Under the pieces are notes generated by a model that was not told the origin of the DNA, did no database searches, and saw only the letters and a program-made list of their open reading frames with translations. From positions 1-44,660 of the forward strand of contig JAJRTR010000197.1 in the NCBI GenBank assembly GCA_024278215.1: a stretch of DNA of 44,660 bases, in the 5' to 3' direction. This DNA is from a bacterium. Its GTDB lineage: Bacteria > UBP15 > UBA6099 > JAJRTR01. Below are positions 27,268-34,278 of this stretch, piece by piece (position 1 is the stretch's first letter; each line of letters starts with the position of its first letter). The translations under genes and the position numbers were made by a program.

Positions 27268-28753
27268 TCGAATTGAATCCCTTATACAGCGGCTTCATAA
27301 TACGGTGCTCGAGGGCGGGCGACACGAAAAAAAGAATCCTCGAACAAAGTGACGCAACGGCCCAGGCCAACTTGCGAAGTCCCATCTTCCAGCCGTCACC
27401 CTGTATCGCATGGCGCGTAGAAAGTGGAAACCTGCAAAGGTAATTTCTTGTTTTCGCCGAATAGTTGAAAAAATTTCTCTCAAGAAAAGGGTTCCTTGAT
27501 TGCAACCACCGGAAAAGCGGTCGGCCCGGCTTCTCGACAGCTTCCAGGTAGTCCTCCAGCCACCATTCTGTAAATCCGTATTCACGGTGATAGTCATTGT
27601 ACAGTTGTGTGCCGGGAAACGGTATCGGCACAAAAACTATAAAGGATGCTTTTTCCCGAAATTTATCCATGAAGTCGAGATTGTTTTGAAAATGCCTCGG
27701 GCCTTCCCAGGGCAGGCCGGTTATGAAATACCCGCTAACATTTATTCCCGCGTCAGAACACAGCCGTATCGCTTGCTCGTTCTGCTCGGAGCATATTCTT
27801 TTCCGCAACATTTTCAGAGTATCGTCGTTGGCGCTTTCCATGCCGATAAAGATATCCGTGCAGCCCGCGGATTTCATCAAGGCAAGTGTTTCTTCATCGA
27901 GATGATCGGTCCTGGCCATGCACTTCCAGTGAAACGGCCTCTTCCCGGCGAGCTTCGTCATTCTATCGCAGAGGCTGCGGACGAGTTCAATATTCTCAAG
28001 GAAAGATGAATCGATGAAATGCAGGTTTGCTATCGAGTGGTTGGTGACAGCATCTTCGATCTCGCTGAAAACACTTTCTTCCGATCTGTATCTCACGCCC
28101 CGGTTGAGATGTCTTTCAACGCAGAAAGTACATTTGCGGAAACAGCCCCTGCTGAGCAGTAAAATCAGCAGGCGATCGTCGGCATCGCCTGTCTCTGAAT
28201 AGAAACGATTCGACGGAGGTGGAAGATCGTCGATATCTTCAACATAAGACGCGCGCCCGATGTATCTCGAACCATCTTCGGAACGCCAGGCGATACCGCT
28301 CATTCCGGCAGGCGATTTCCCTTCACGCCAGCGCAGGATAAGTTCCTTGAATGTTTCCTCTCCGTCCCCGATCACGGCAGCGTCGAAACCGGCGTCGAGA
28401 ACCTCGCCGGGCAGCAGGGTGGCGTGCAATCCGCCGGCGACAAGCTTTGCTTCCGGCAGTGCGGAGCGTACCAGTTTAAGAAAATCATAGGCGTAGAGAA
28501 TATTCAGACTTGTATTCAGGGAAAAGCCAACAACATCCGGGCTTAGCTGCTTGATTCTACTGATCAAACGGCGTGCACCCGAGTCGAAATCAAGGCATGG
28601 TTCGTCCAGCAATTCCGTGCCGATGCCGGCTGCTCTGAGACTGGATATAACATAACCGGCACCAAGAGAATAGCTCAGACCTTTACCTGGATAAGGGGGG
28701 ATAATGATCAGGGTTTCTTGTTTGTCGGATTCCACTTTTTCGATAGCGGGCAT
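27239..28753 (-). CDS. B12-binding-type radical SAM protein
   Basis: 504 residues. An N-terminal B12-binding-like Rossmann domain (IIIPPYPGKGLSYSLGAGYVI, PDVVGFSLNTS, VAGGLHATLLPGEVLD, AAVIGDGEETFKEL) is followed by a radical SAM barrel with the 4Fe-4S motif C204-x3-C208-x2-C211 and GMESANDDTLKMLRK, typical of the B12/Elp3-like branch. The cobalamin lower-ligand motif DxHxxG is not visible, so cobalamin may bind base-off. Reactions in this family include C-methylation and oxidative rearrangements. The C-terminal 100 residues are basic and partly hydrophobic. It lies 94 bases after the peptide gene, behind a hairpin, and before the HprK-like kinase; this context suggests peptide or polysaccharide modification. 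Confidence 0.82.
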   Translation of the reverse strand: MPAIEKVESDKQETLIIIPPYPGKGLSYSLGAGYVISSLRAAGIGTELLDEPCLDFDSGARRLISRIKQLSPDVVGFSLNTSLNILYAYDFLKLVRSALPEAKLVAGGLHATLLPGEVLDAGFDAAVIGDGEETFKELILRWREGKSPAGMSGIAWRSEDGSRYIGRASYVEDIDDLPPPSNRFYSETGDADDRLLILLLSRGCFRKCTFCVERHLNRGVRYRSEESVFSEIEDAVTNHSIANLHFIDSSFLENIELVRSLCDRMTKLAGKRPFHWKCMARTDHLDEETLALMKSAGCTDIFIGMESANDDTLKMLRKRICSEQNEQAIRLCSDAGINVSGYFITGLPWEGPRHFQNNLDFMDKFREKASFIVFVPIPFPGTQLYNDYHREYGFTEWWLEDYLEAVEKPGRPLFRWLQSRNPFLERNFFNYSAKTRNYLCRFPLSTRHAIQGDGWKMGLRKLAWAVASLCSRILFFVSPALEHRIMKPLYKGFNSIAARLKTAR

Positions 28754-28792
28754 GTAATGATGATCCCGGGTCCATTTTTAAAACAAATACAA

Positions 28793-28813
28793 CAACACAA
28801 AACACTTGTGTTG
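28793..28813 (-). terminator. Hairpin between peptide gene and B12 radical SAM gene
   Basis: On the minus strand, CAACACAA, a 5-base loop and TTGTGTTG form a perfect 8-bp stem, followed by a T-rich tract (TTGTATTTGTTTT). It lies about 35 bases after the stop of the peptide gene. It may be a partial terminator or mRNA-protecting hairpin that raises the amount of peptide mRNA over downstream enzyme mRNA, as is common in RiPP operons. Confidence 0.5.
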
Positions 28814-28847
28814 CGGCAGCTGTTTGTAACAGGAAAGCGAAGCAGGC

Positions 28848-29009
28848 CTACTTATCGGCGTCCTTTGCCATAGCAGCCTTGCACGACGGCCCACTGTATA
28901 CGTCTTTAACAGTCCCGTATTTTGTCAGGGTCGGTTTGACAAACAATTTTTTGCCATTTTCAAAATGATCGGCACTACCTGTCTGCGAGCAGTTCTTTTT
29001 CTTTTCCAT
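28848..29009 (-). CDS. Putative RiPP precursor peptide with lasso-type leader motif
   Basis: 53 residues, starting at ATG 29009 with an excellent ribosome site (GGAGG, 6 bases upstream) inside the last codons of the radical SAM/SPASM gene, which it overlaps by 35 bases. The peptide has a basic N terminus, then F23-x2-P26-x-L28-x3-G32 with YGTV (31-34). This is the YxxPxLxxxG leader signature bound by PqqD-like recognition proteins in lasso-type RiPPs. The putative core follows V34: DVYSGPSC and then KAAMAKDADK, with one Cys (C43), Tyr and several Lys. The usual Thr before a lasso core is Tyr38 here, and no lasso cyclase is encoded nearby. That it is a modified peptide is inference from motif and neighbours. 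Confidence 0.7.
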   Translation of the reverse strand: MEKKKNCSQTGSADHFENGKKLFVKPTLTKYGTVKDVYSGPSCKAAMAKDADK

Positions 29010-30051
29010 TCCGCACCTCCTTTTCCATGAAAGTGTTGACGATTCTGCAAACTTCGCGCGGCGCGGAGAAAATATTTCCGTGTTCATACAGACCCAGTCC
29101 CGGGCACGGCCTGCATTTCGGAAAATGGTTGCAGCCTGCGCATTCAAATTGTTTGACTTTCATATTACGTATTTCTTTCAGCGCGTTCGAGTTGCGCCAC
29201 AAATCACCGAAAGAGGATTCTCTTATATTTCCGGCCGGAATATCGACCAGCGAGCAGGGCAGCAAGTCTCCATGGCTTGTGATGTAACCGGTGGTTCGCC
29301 CCATTGTGCACCATGACTCGATCGTATTGTCAGGCAGATAATCTTCGGGATCGACTTTACCGAAATCTGCCGCGAAAGTTTCCCACGGCCGGGGCAATTC
29401 CCTGAAAACCGATTCTGGCAACCTGTATTTCAGTGGCGAATTGTCTCCATTTTCCCTTGGCAGAATTATCGAATAGAACTGGTGCCTGACCCCTAACTTC
29501 CCGCAGAGTGCTTCAATGGCGTCACACTCTGAATGATTTACCGTCATCAGGAGTGTGGAAGCTTCGGGATGCAAGCGGGCTTCCGCCAGTCTTTCAAGCG
29601 CACTTATTGTTTTTGCAAAGCTTCCCGGTGTCCGGGTGACTTTTTCGTGAATCCGCTTTTCAGCGCTGTAGAGACTAACGGCGACTGCCTTGATCTTTTC
29701 CGGTCGCTGCGAAAGCATGTCGATGATTCGGTCTGTCAGCAAAACTCCGTTTGTCTGGAGCGTTAGCGGAAAGTCCGAATCGAGCAATATCTCAAGGATC
29801 TCATATATTCTCGGATGAGTCAGGAACTCGCCACCGGTGAGATTCAGGTGAAAAACCCCTGCCTCTTTCATCTCCGGCAATATTTTCTTATAGTCTTCCG
29901 GTTGCAACTCGTTTTCGATATTTGTATTGCATTTGAGCACACAATGGACACAATTGAGATTGCAGCGTCTTGTGACTTCGATCTGGATGCGCACAGGACT
30001 GCTTTTTCGTGACAGGTATTTGAATAACTCTTCGCGTTTTTTTCTTATCAT
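28975..30051 (-). CDS. Radical SAM/SPASM peptide-modifying enzyme
   Basis: 358 residues. The radical SAM motif C30-x3-C34-x2-C37 (RRCNLNCVHC) is followed by GGEFLTHP and a barrel with LQTNGVLLT. The C-terminal SPASM region has a Cys series (WCTMGR, LLPCSLVD, FECAGCNHFPKCRPCPG and EVCRI) that can bind extra 4Fe-4S clusters. This is the PqqE/ranthipeptide-type architecture used for peptide crosslinking or modification. It overlaps pqqD by 4 bases (ATGA) and the peptide gene by 35 bases, so the three are translationally coupled, which favours the encoded peptide as substrate. Confidence 0.88.
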   Translation of the reverse strand: MIRKKREELFKYLSRKSSPVRIQIEVTRRCNLNCVHCVLKCNTNIENELQPEDYKKILPEMKEAGVFHLNLTGGEFLTHPRIYEILEILLDSDFPLTLQTNGVLLTDRIIDMLSQRPEKIKAVAVSLYSAEKRIHEKVTRTPGSFAKTISALERLAEARLHPEASTLLMTVNHSECDAIEALCGKLGVRHQFYSIILPRENGDNSPLKYRLPESVFRELPRPWETFAADFGKVDPEDYLPDNTIESWCTMGRTTGYITSHGDLLPCSLVDIPAGNIRESSFGDLWRNSNALKEIRNMKVKQFECAGCNHFPKCRPCPGLGLYEHGNIFSAPREVCRIVNTFMEKEVRNGKEKELLADR

Positions 30052-30341
30052 AAAGCGCGATCAACTTCAGTAATCAGATTTTCTGCACACAGATCGTCAA
30101 GCAATTCTTGCACCTGGCTCTCAACATCATGCGCACAACAGTCATAATCATTTTGAAGAACTTCGATTATATCCTCGATTACGCATATATCGCCAAGTAA
30201 TCGCCATATCTCGGTTCCTGTTTCATTCAGACTGTAGTATACCCCTGATTTAAGATTCAAAAGCACAGCCTCGCCGTTGATTATCCGTTCGACACAATCT
30301 TTGCTCCTGGTCCATCGTTTCTTTTTCGCATTAATCATCAT
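30048..30341 (-). CDS. PqqD-family peptide chaperone (RiPP recognition element)
   Basis: 97 residues with the PqqD fold: VERIINGEAVLLNLKSGVYYSLNETGTEIWRLL, then helices ending in CAENLITEV. PqqD-like proteins bind the leader of a precursor peptide and deliver it to a radical SAM partner. It is encoded directly before that enzyme with a 4-base overlap. ATG 30341 and ATG 30338 are both possible starts. It is likely the first or second gene of the RiPP-like operon. Confidence 0.9.
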   Translation of the reverse strand: MMINAKKKRWTRSKDCVERIINGEAVLLNLKSGVYYSLNETGTEIWRLLGDICVIEDIIEVLQNDYDCCAHDVESQVQELLDDLCAENLITEVDRAL

Positions 30342-30342
30342 A

Positions 30343-30426
30343 TTATTGTGTAGCCGCCGGATATTTCAGTAAATACATTTCGCACGAGCCAATTGCAAAA
30401 TGATATTCTGCTGTATCCGGCTGCAA
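30343..30426 (-). CDS. Possible 27-residue upstream peptide before pqqD
   Basis: TTG 30426 has AAGGAG 6 bases upstream, as good a ribosome site as the TTG-started DUF5693 gene has. The frame runs 27 codons (it includes MYLLKYPAATQ) to a TAA one base before the pqqD ATG. It could be a coupling leader peptide. Against it, most of the frame lies within a repeat A fragment (30386-30428), so it may be chance. Confidence 0.2.
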   Translation of the reverse strand: MQPDTAEYHFAIGSCEMYLLKYPAATQ

Positions 30427-30428
30427 GT
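30386..30428 (-). repeat. Repeat A, fragment of one end
   Basis: GAGCCAATTGCAAAAT followed by a diverged version of the same end seen at 1696-1750 (shared GGCTGCAAGT-like tail). It lies between the divergent pqqD and polysaccharide export genes. Confidence 0.6.
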
Positions 30429-30608
30429 GGTTCTCCTTATATAATATTTTAAAATGTGGAAGTAAAAAAGTAAAGCTGTAAACGGGATGATAATAGTAAG
30501 TGTACTGTGCATCAGGTGATAATCGAGACATTTGAAGCCAGTTATTGCAGCACCTTAAATCAAGCCCAGACAGGTTGTAACGCAAGAGCAAGAAAAAAGA
30601 GTTTTTAA

Positions 30609-30637
30609 TTGCAAGGATTTTTGACATGCTGTATAAT
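30609..30637 (+). promoter_or_regulatory. Promoter of the exopolysaccharide export gene
   Basis: TTGCAA (30609-30614), a 17-base spacer and TATAAT (30632-30637), preceded by TG. Transcription would begin near 30644, giving a leader of about 70 bases to ATG 30714. Confidence 0.6.
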
Positions 30638-30713
30638 TTAAAATTAGTCGAAATACCCGACAGATAAAAAATACTTCGATTTTCATCTTTAACAGAAAAT
30701 GGAGGCACAAATA

Positions 30714-31661
30714 ATGAATAAGGCGTTTTTAAAAATCTTTTCAGCAACGCTGGTGTTTTTGTCTGCATTTGTGATGATTCACACTGACAATTCATTGTGC
30801 GTTGATAAAAGTAATTTCAAACTTGATACCGGCGATGAAATAATGGTACGAATTCCAGTCGAGCCCAAATTCAGCGGTAAATACGTAATTGACGAACAGG
30901 GACAGTTTTTCCTTCCGCTGATAGAGGGAATTGAATTGGGAGCATTTGTGGCAAAGGGCAAAACCATAAGTGAAATCGAAAAAATACTAAGTGACCGGCT
31001 TAGCGAGTACTTCATACAAACCGAAGCAACCGTATCACTGGTAAGCATGGGGATCAGACCCGGCAGATCGGTATCTGTGATAGGAGAAGTTTTCAGACCC
31101 GATAACTTTAACTTTTATGACGGATTCACCCTTGTTGACGCTATTATAAAATCTGCAAATGTCAAACCTAATGCCGACATAAGCAATATTGTGGTGCAAA
31201 GGAGAGGTTCTCCCCCGATCAATATAGACGCGAGAAATATTCTTAATGGAACAGACATGACAAACAACATTTTACTGAAGGCCGGCGACTATGTAATTGT
31301 GCCTGGTATGACATCGCACATGCAAATAAAAATAGTTGTTCTTGGAATGGTTAGTGATCCCGGAAGCTACACACTGCCGGAAGGTTCGCAGGTAATCGAC
31401 GCGATATCAGCCGCCCAGGGAACCATCGGAAGAGCGGGTATCGGAAAGTCGTACATCATCAGGTCCGTAAATGGAAGGCCAACGGTTATACACACAGATT
31501 TAAAAGCGTTGATACAGAGAGCCGATTTGAAGGAAAATGTGGAATTAATGGATGGCGATATCGTATTTGTGCCCGAATCATCAGGTTACGACATAATGAA
31601 CAAAGTGTCCGATATACTCAACCTTAATCTACTGAAAAACATCATAAAAGACGATTTTTGA
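30714..31661 (+). CDS. Polysaccharide export protein (Wza-like, SLBB domains)
   Basis: 315 residues. Signal peptide (FLKIFSATLVFLSAFVMI), then a Poly_export domain (LDTGDEIMVRIPVEPKFSGKYVIDEQGQFFLPLIEGI) and two SLBB-type segments (VSVIGEVFRPDNFNF, IVVLGMVSDPGSYTLPEGSQVIDAI). It should form part of the periplasmic or outer-membrane channel for polysaccharide release. There is no Cys at the signal cleavage site, so it is not a typical lipoprotein Wza. ATG 30714 has GGAGG 8 bases upstream, so the ATG at 30699 is not used. A larger SLBB protein (34279-35862) lies downstream. Confidence 0.85.
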   Translation: MNKAFLKIFSATLVFLSAFVMIHTDNSLCVDKSNFKLDTGDEIMVRIPVEPKFSGKYVIDEQGQFFLPLIEGIELGAFVAKGKTISEIEKILSDRLSEYFIQTEATVSLVSMGIRPGRSVSVIGEVFRPDNFNFYDGFTLVDAIIKSANVKPNADISNIVVQRRGSPPINIDARNILNGTDMTNNILLKAGDYVIVPGMTSHMQIKIVVLGMVSDPGSYTLPEGSQVIDAISAAQGTIGRAGIGKSYIIRSVNGRPTVIHTDLKALIQRADLKENVELMDGDIVFVPESSGYDIMNKVSDILNLNLLKNIIKDDF

Positions 31662-31671
31662 ACAGGGACTA

Positions 31672-31998
31672 ATGGAGCCGGGAAAACGCGAACAGCATTA
31701 TTTGAGAAGACTGAACACTCGCGGTATATCGCGGGTCATCTATGTCGTTCTGTTCACATTCCTTGCCGTTTATTTTGGAAAACTTCATTACAGGAACTGG
31801 ATATATATGGAACACAGAGTTCGCGAAGCAAAACAGACATACAACGAGAAGTTGAACAGACTTGAAGAACTTAAAAAAGAAAAAAGGCGAATGAAAGACC
31901 CGGAGTATGTAGCGAAAATAGCACGAGAAGAACTTTACTTCATGAAACCAGGTGAAGTCAGAATAGAAGTTACGCCTGATCCGGTGACTGAAAAATAG
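31672..31998 (+). CDS. Septum formation initiator family protein (FtsB/DivIC-like)
   Basis: 108 residues: a short basic cytoplasmic tail, one membrane helix (about 22-40: VIYVVLFTFLAVYFG), a coiled coil (about 47-75) and the family end DPEYVAKIAREELYFMKPGEV. FtsB/DivIC bridges the division complex and peptidoglycan synthases. It begins 10 bases after the export gene. Together with the next S1-domain gene it matches the divIC-yabR pair known from Firmicutes, so these two are probably a conserved unit that happens to sit within the polysaccharide region. Confidence 0.85.
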   Translation: MEPGKREQHYLRRLNTRGISRVIYVVLFTFLAVYFGKLHYRNWIYMEHRVREAKQTYNEKLNRLEELKKEKRRMKDPEYVAKIAREELYFMKPGEVRIEVTPDPVTEK

Positions 31999-32050
31999 CA
32001 GTACCGTTTGCCGGTAAACACAACCCCCTGACAGGGAGGCGTCTTTACAA

Positions 32051-32500
32051 ATGGACTATGAAGTTGGGGCACTGGTCGAGGGCACCGTGGTTGATATAGT
32101 GAAATTCGGGGCGTTCGTCAAGATCAGAGGCGGGAAAACGGGGCTTGTCCACATTTCCCAGATCAGCGACAAATTCGTGCGCGAAGTGTCGGATCATATT
32201 GACGTCGGAGCCAAAGTCTACGCCCGGGTAATTTCCATCGACGACCGAGGCAGAGTTCAATTGTCCATTAAAGATGTCTCTGAAGAAGAAATCGAAAAAC
32301 TGGAGTCCGAGAAGGAACAAAGAGACACGATCCGCAAACAGGTGTATCCCGAACATTCCGATACTTCCCACAGGCACAGGGAAGAAGATAATTTCGAGTC
32401 GAAATTCAAGCGATTCATGCGCCAGAGCGAAGACCGCCAGGTTGACATCAAGCGCAATCTCGAATCAAAACGTGGCGGCAGCAAACGTCGCAGAAAATAA
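32051..32500 (+). CDS. S1 RNA-binding domain protein
   Basis: 149 residues. One S1 domain covers residues 1-75 (VGALVEGTVVDIVKFGAFVKIRGGKTGLVHISQIS, GAKVYARVISIDDRGRVQLSIKD). The remainder is charged, basic at the end (KRRRK), and probably unstructured. Relatives (YabR, general stress protein 13) associate with ribosomes or RNA. GGGAGG lies 12 bases before the ATG, a rather long spacing. Confidence 0.88.
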   Translation: MDYEVGALVEGTVVDIVKFGAFVKIRGGKTGLVHISQISDKFVREVSDHIDVGAKVYARVISIDDRGRVQLSIKDVSEEEIEKLESEKEQRDTIRKQVYPEHSDTSHRHREEDNFESKFKRFMRQSEDRQVDIKRNLESKRGGSKRRRK

Positions 32501-33156
32501 TCATTCAGTAACTTCACCTCTACCTTCCGCTCGAAAGAAATATCAGATGCTTTTTCGTCGATTCATTCCGTCAGTCCTCCATGTCAGGCGAATCGAAGAT
32601 TCTCGTTTTCGATAACCATCTCCTCGGTTCCACTGTTCCCGGCTGGAACGATCGGACTGAGTGCTCCTGCTACGTTCTCAACTTAACGGATTTCTTTTTG
32701 AGAAATCAGGGATAGCGCTTTCCTCGCAATAACCCGACAAAGAGCATAGGATCGTTCAATCCGGGCGTTTCGGGTCGGCCCACGGGACGAGAAAGAACGT
32801 CACAATACTGATTCGTGTGTAATTAGCCATTTTCAATACAGCCGTTGTTGTTAAAGTCAGCGAAAATGCACAAAAACGCTATTTGCGAGTTCGCTATTGT
32901 TGCTTATTGTCTGTTGACAAATGTCATCCGTGCCTTTTTATACACGAATCAATACTAAGAAAAAATATGCAATAAAACATACATTATTTCACAAGGTGAA
33001 AACATATCCGACAACCCGGTTGTGAGTTGACATTATTGATCGGGCAACATAAACTTAAGCACGGAAAATCAGTGACGCAACAGCATATTCATGAATAAAT
33101 GCTTAAGATAATCCGGTTACGTAAAATCTCATTGAAGAGGGTTGCGGGAACATAAT
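32501..33156. other. Long intergenic region before the Wzz gene
   Basis: No coding frame is credible here. It holds the terminal hairpin of repeat B without the rest of the repeat (GGATTTCTTTTTGAGAAATC, about 32691-32710) and a possible promoter at 32914-32942 (TTGACA, 17 bases, TTTATA). Transcription from it would give a leader of about 200 bases before the Wzz gene. Confidence 0.5.
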
Positions 33157-34239
33157 ATGGAGCTTGTTGAACTGCTGAAGGTATTCAGGAAACATCTGAT
33201 ATTGATATTCGGACTTTCGATATTTTCTATGGTATCTGCAATATGCGTTGTCTGGAATATCGAAAGGGAATATGCCGCAACTGCGAAGCTTATCGTGCGG
33301 AAATCAGATAATCTCAGATTGGGCCGTGCCTCCGTACTGATCGGACTCGACAGTTCCATGTCGGGGATTTCCGTCGAGTATGTAAGAGTCATCATCAGCT
33401 CCGACACGATCGCAAAAAAGGTGATAGAGTCGCTTGACCTGTTGAATGAACCTCTTTTTACCGACAAAAAACTCACTTACGAGAAAATGCTTAGAAAATT
33501 CCATAAAAAGACGGAGATAGATGACAAACAATATGGAACACTCGCTGTGAAATTTTACAGTACAGACCCGGAGTTCGCCGCGAAGGTCGCAAACGAGATA
33601 GCACAGCAGACGGTTGATTATATCCTGCAGGAGAAACTGGAGGATTCGGAATATCTGAGTTCAAAGGTAGTCGCCGCGAGGGCGGAACTCGAGGCTATCG
33701 AAGCAAAAACCCAGCAATATGAAGAAGAAAATAACATTGTGAAAATTAATAGCCAACTTGATCTGCATCTTTCCTCACTTACGCAATACCAGCGCCAGGT
33801 GGTTGAGAATAATGCAACAGTAAAGGGGTTGAAGAGAGTTCTCGAATCGACTACAAACCCGGTACTGGCGACACAGACGCAGCAGAAGATCGAGGAACTG
33901 ACTCAGCTTGGGAAAGTACTGCAATCAAAAATCGACGAGTTGGAAGCCCGCTTCAGTAGTATGCCCGAGCAGAAACGGGAGTACCAGGAAATGCTTAGGC
34001 AGAAGGCTGAAGCTGTGAAAAAACTCGTCTCTCTCGAAGCTATGCTCGATATGAACATGACCGAAGTCGACCGTTCTGCCGAAAACGTGAAAATTCTGGA
34101 CAGAGCCTATGCAACAGACCTGCCTGTGAGACCGAGAAAGATTCTTATCGTCATGCTTTGCACAGCAGCAGGCTTCTTTCTCGGTTTTTTCATTGCCGTT
34201 GCTGTCGAGGCTGTCAGAGCAGATGAAGAGGCATCCTGA
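33157..34239 (+). CDS. Polysaccharide chain-length determinant (Wzz family)
   Basis: 360 residues with the Wzz layout: N-terminal membrane helix (about 14-37), a long periplasmic part with coiled coil (about 170-300), and a C-terminal membrane helix (about 328-350, preceded by Pro-rich LPVRPRK). It controls polymer length at the inner membrane. The C terminus stops after the second helix, so the tyrosine autokinase domain of Wzc-type proteins is absent and no separate kinase gene is nearby. ATG 33157 is chosen over the TTG at 33142. Confidence 0.88.
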   Translation: MELVELLKVFRKHLILIFGLSIFSMVSAICVVWNIEREYAATAKLIVRKSDNLRLGRASVLIGLDSSMSGISVEYVRVIISSDTIAKKVIESLDLLNEPLFTDKKLTYEKMLRKFHKKTEIDDKQYGTLAVKFYSTDPEFAAKVANEIAQQTVDYILQEKLEDSEYLSSKVVAARAELEAIEAKTQQYEEENNIVKINSQLDLHLSSLTQYQRQVVENNATVKGLKRVLESTTNPVLATQTQQKIEELTQLGKVLQSKIDELEARFSSMPEQKREYQEMLRQKAEAVKKLVSLEAMLDMNMTEVDRSAENVKILDRAYATDLPVRPRKILIVMLCTAAGFFLGFFIAVAVEAVRADEEAS

Positions 34240-34278
34240 CAGGTACAACTTGAATATTTCATTGAGGAAAAACGATAA

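Noticed and set aside
26284-30341. A complete lasso peptide cluster
   Set aside because: The leader motif and kinase fit, but neither an asparagine-synthetase-like cyclase nor a transglutaminase-like peptidase is present in the window.
30343-30795. 150-codon minus-strand frame upstream of pqqD
   Set aside because: It overlaps the promoter and signal peptide of the export gene on the other strand, has no ribosome site at its ATG codons and ends in a repeat fragment. Only its last 27 codons have a possible start.
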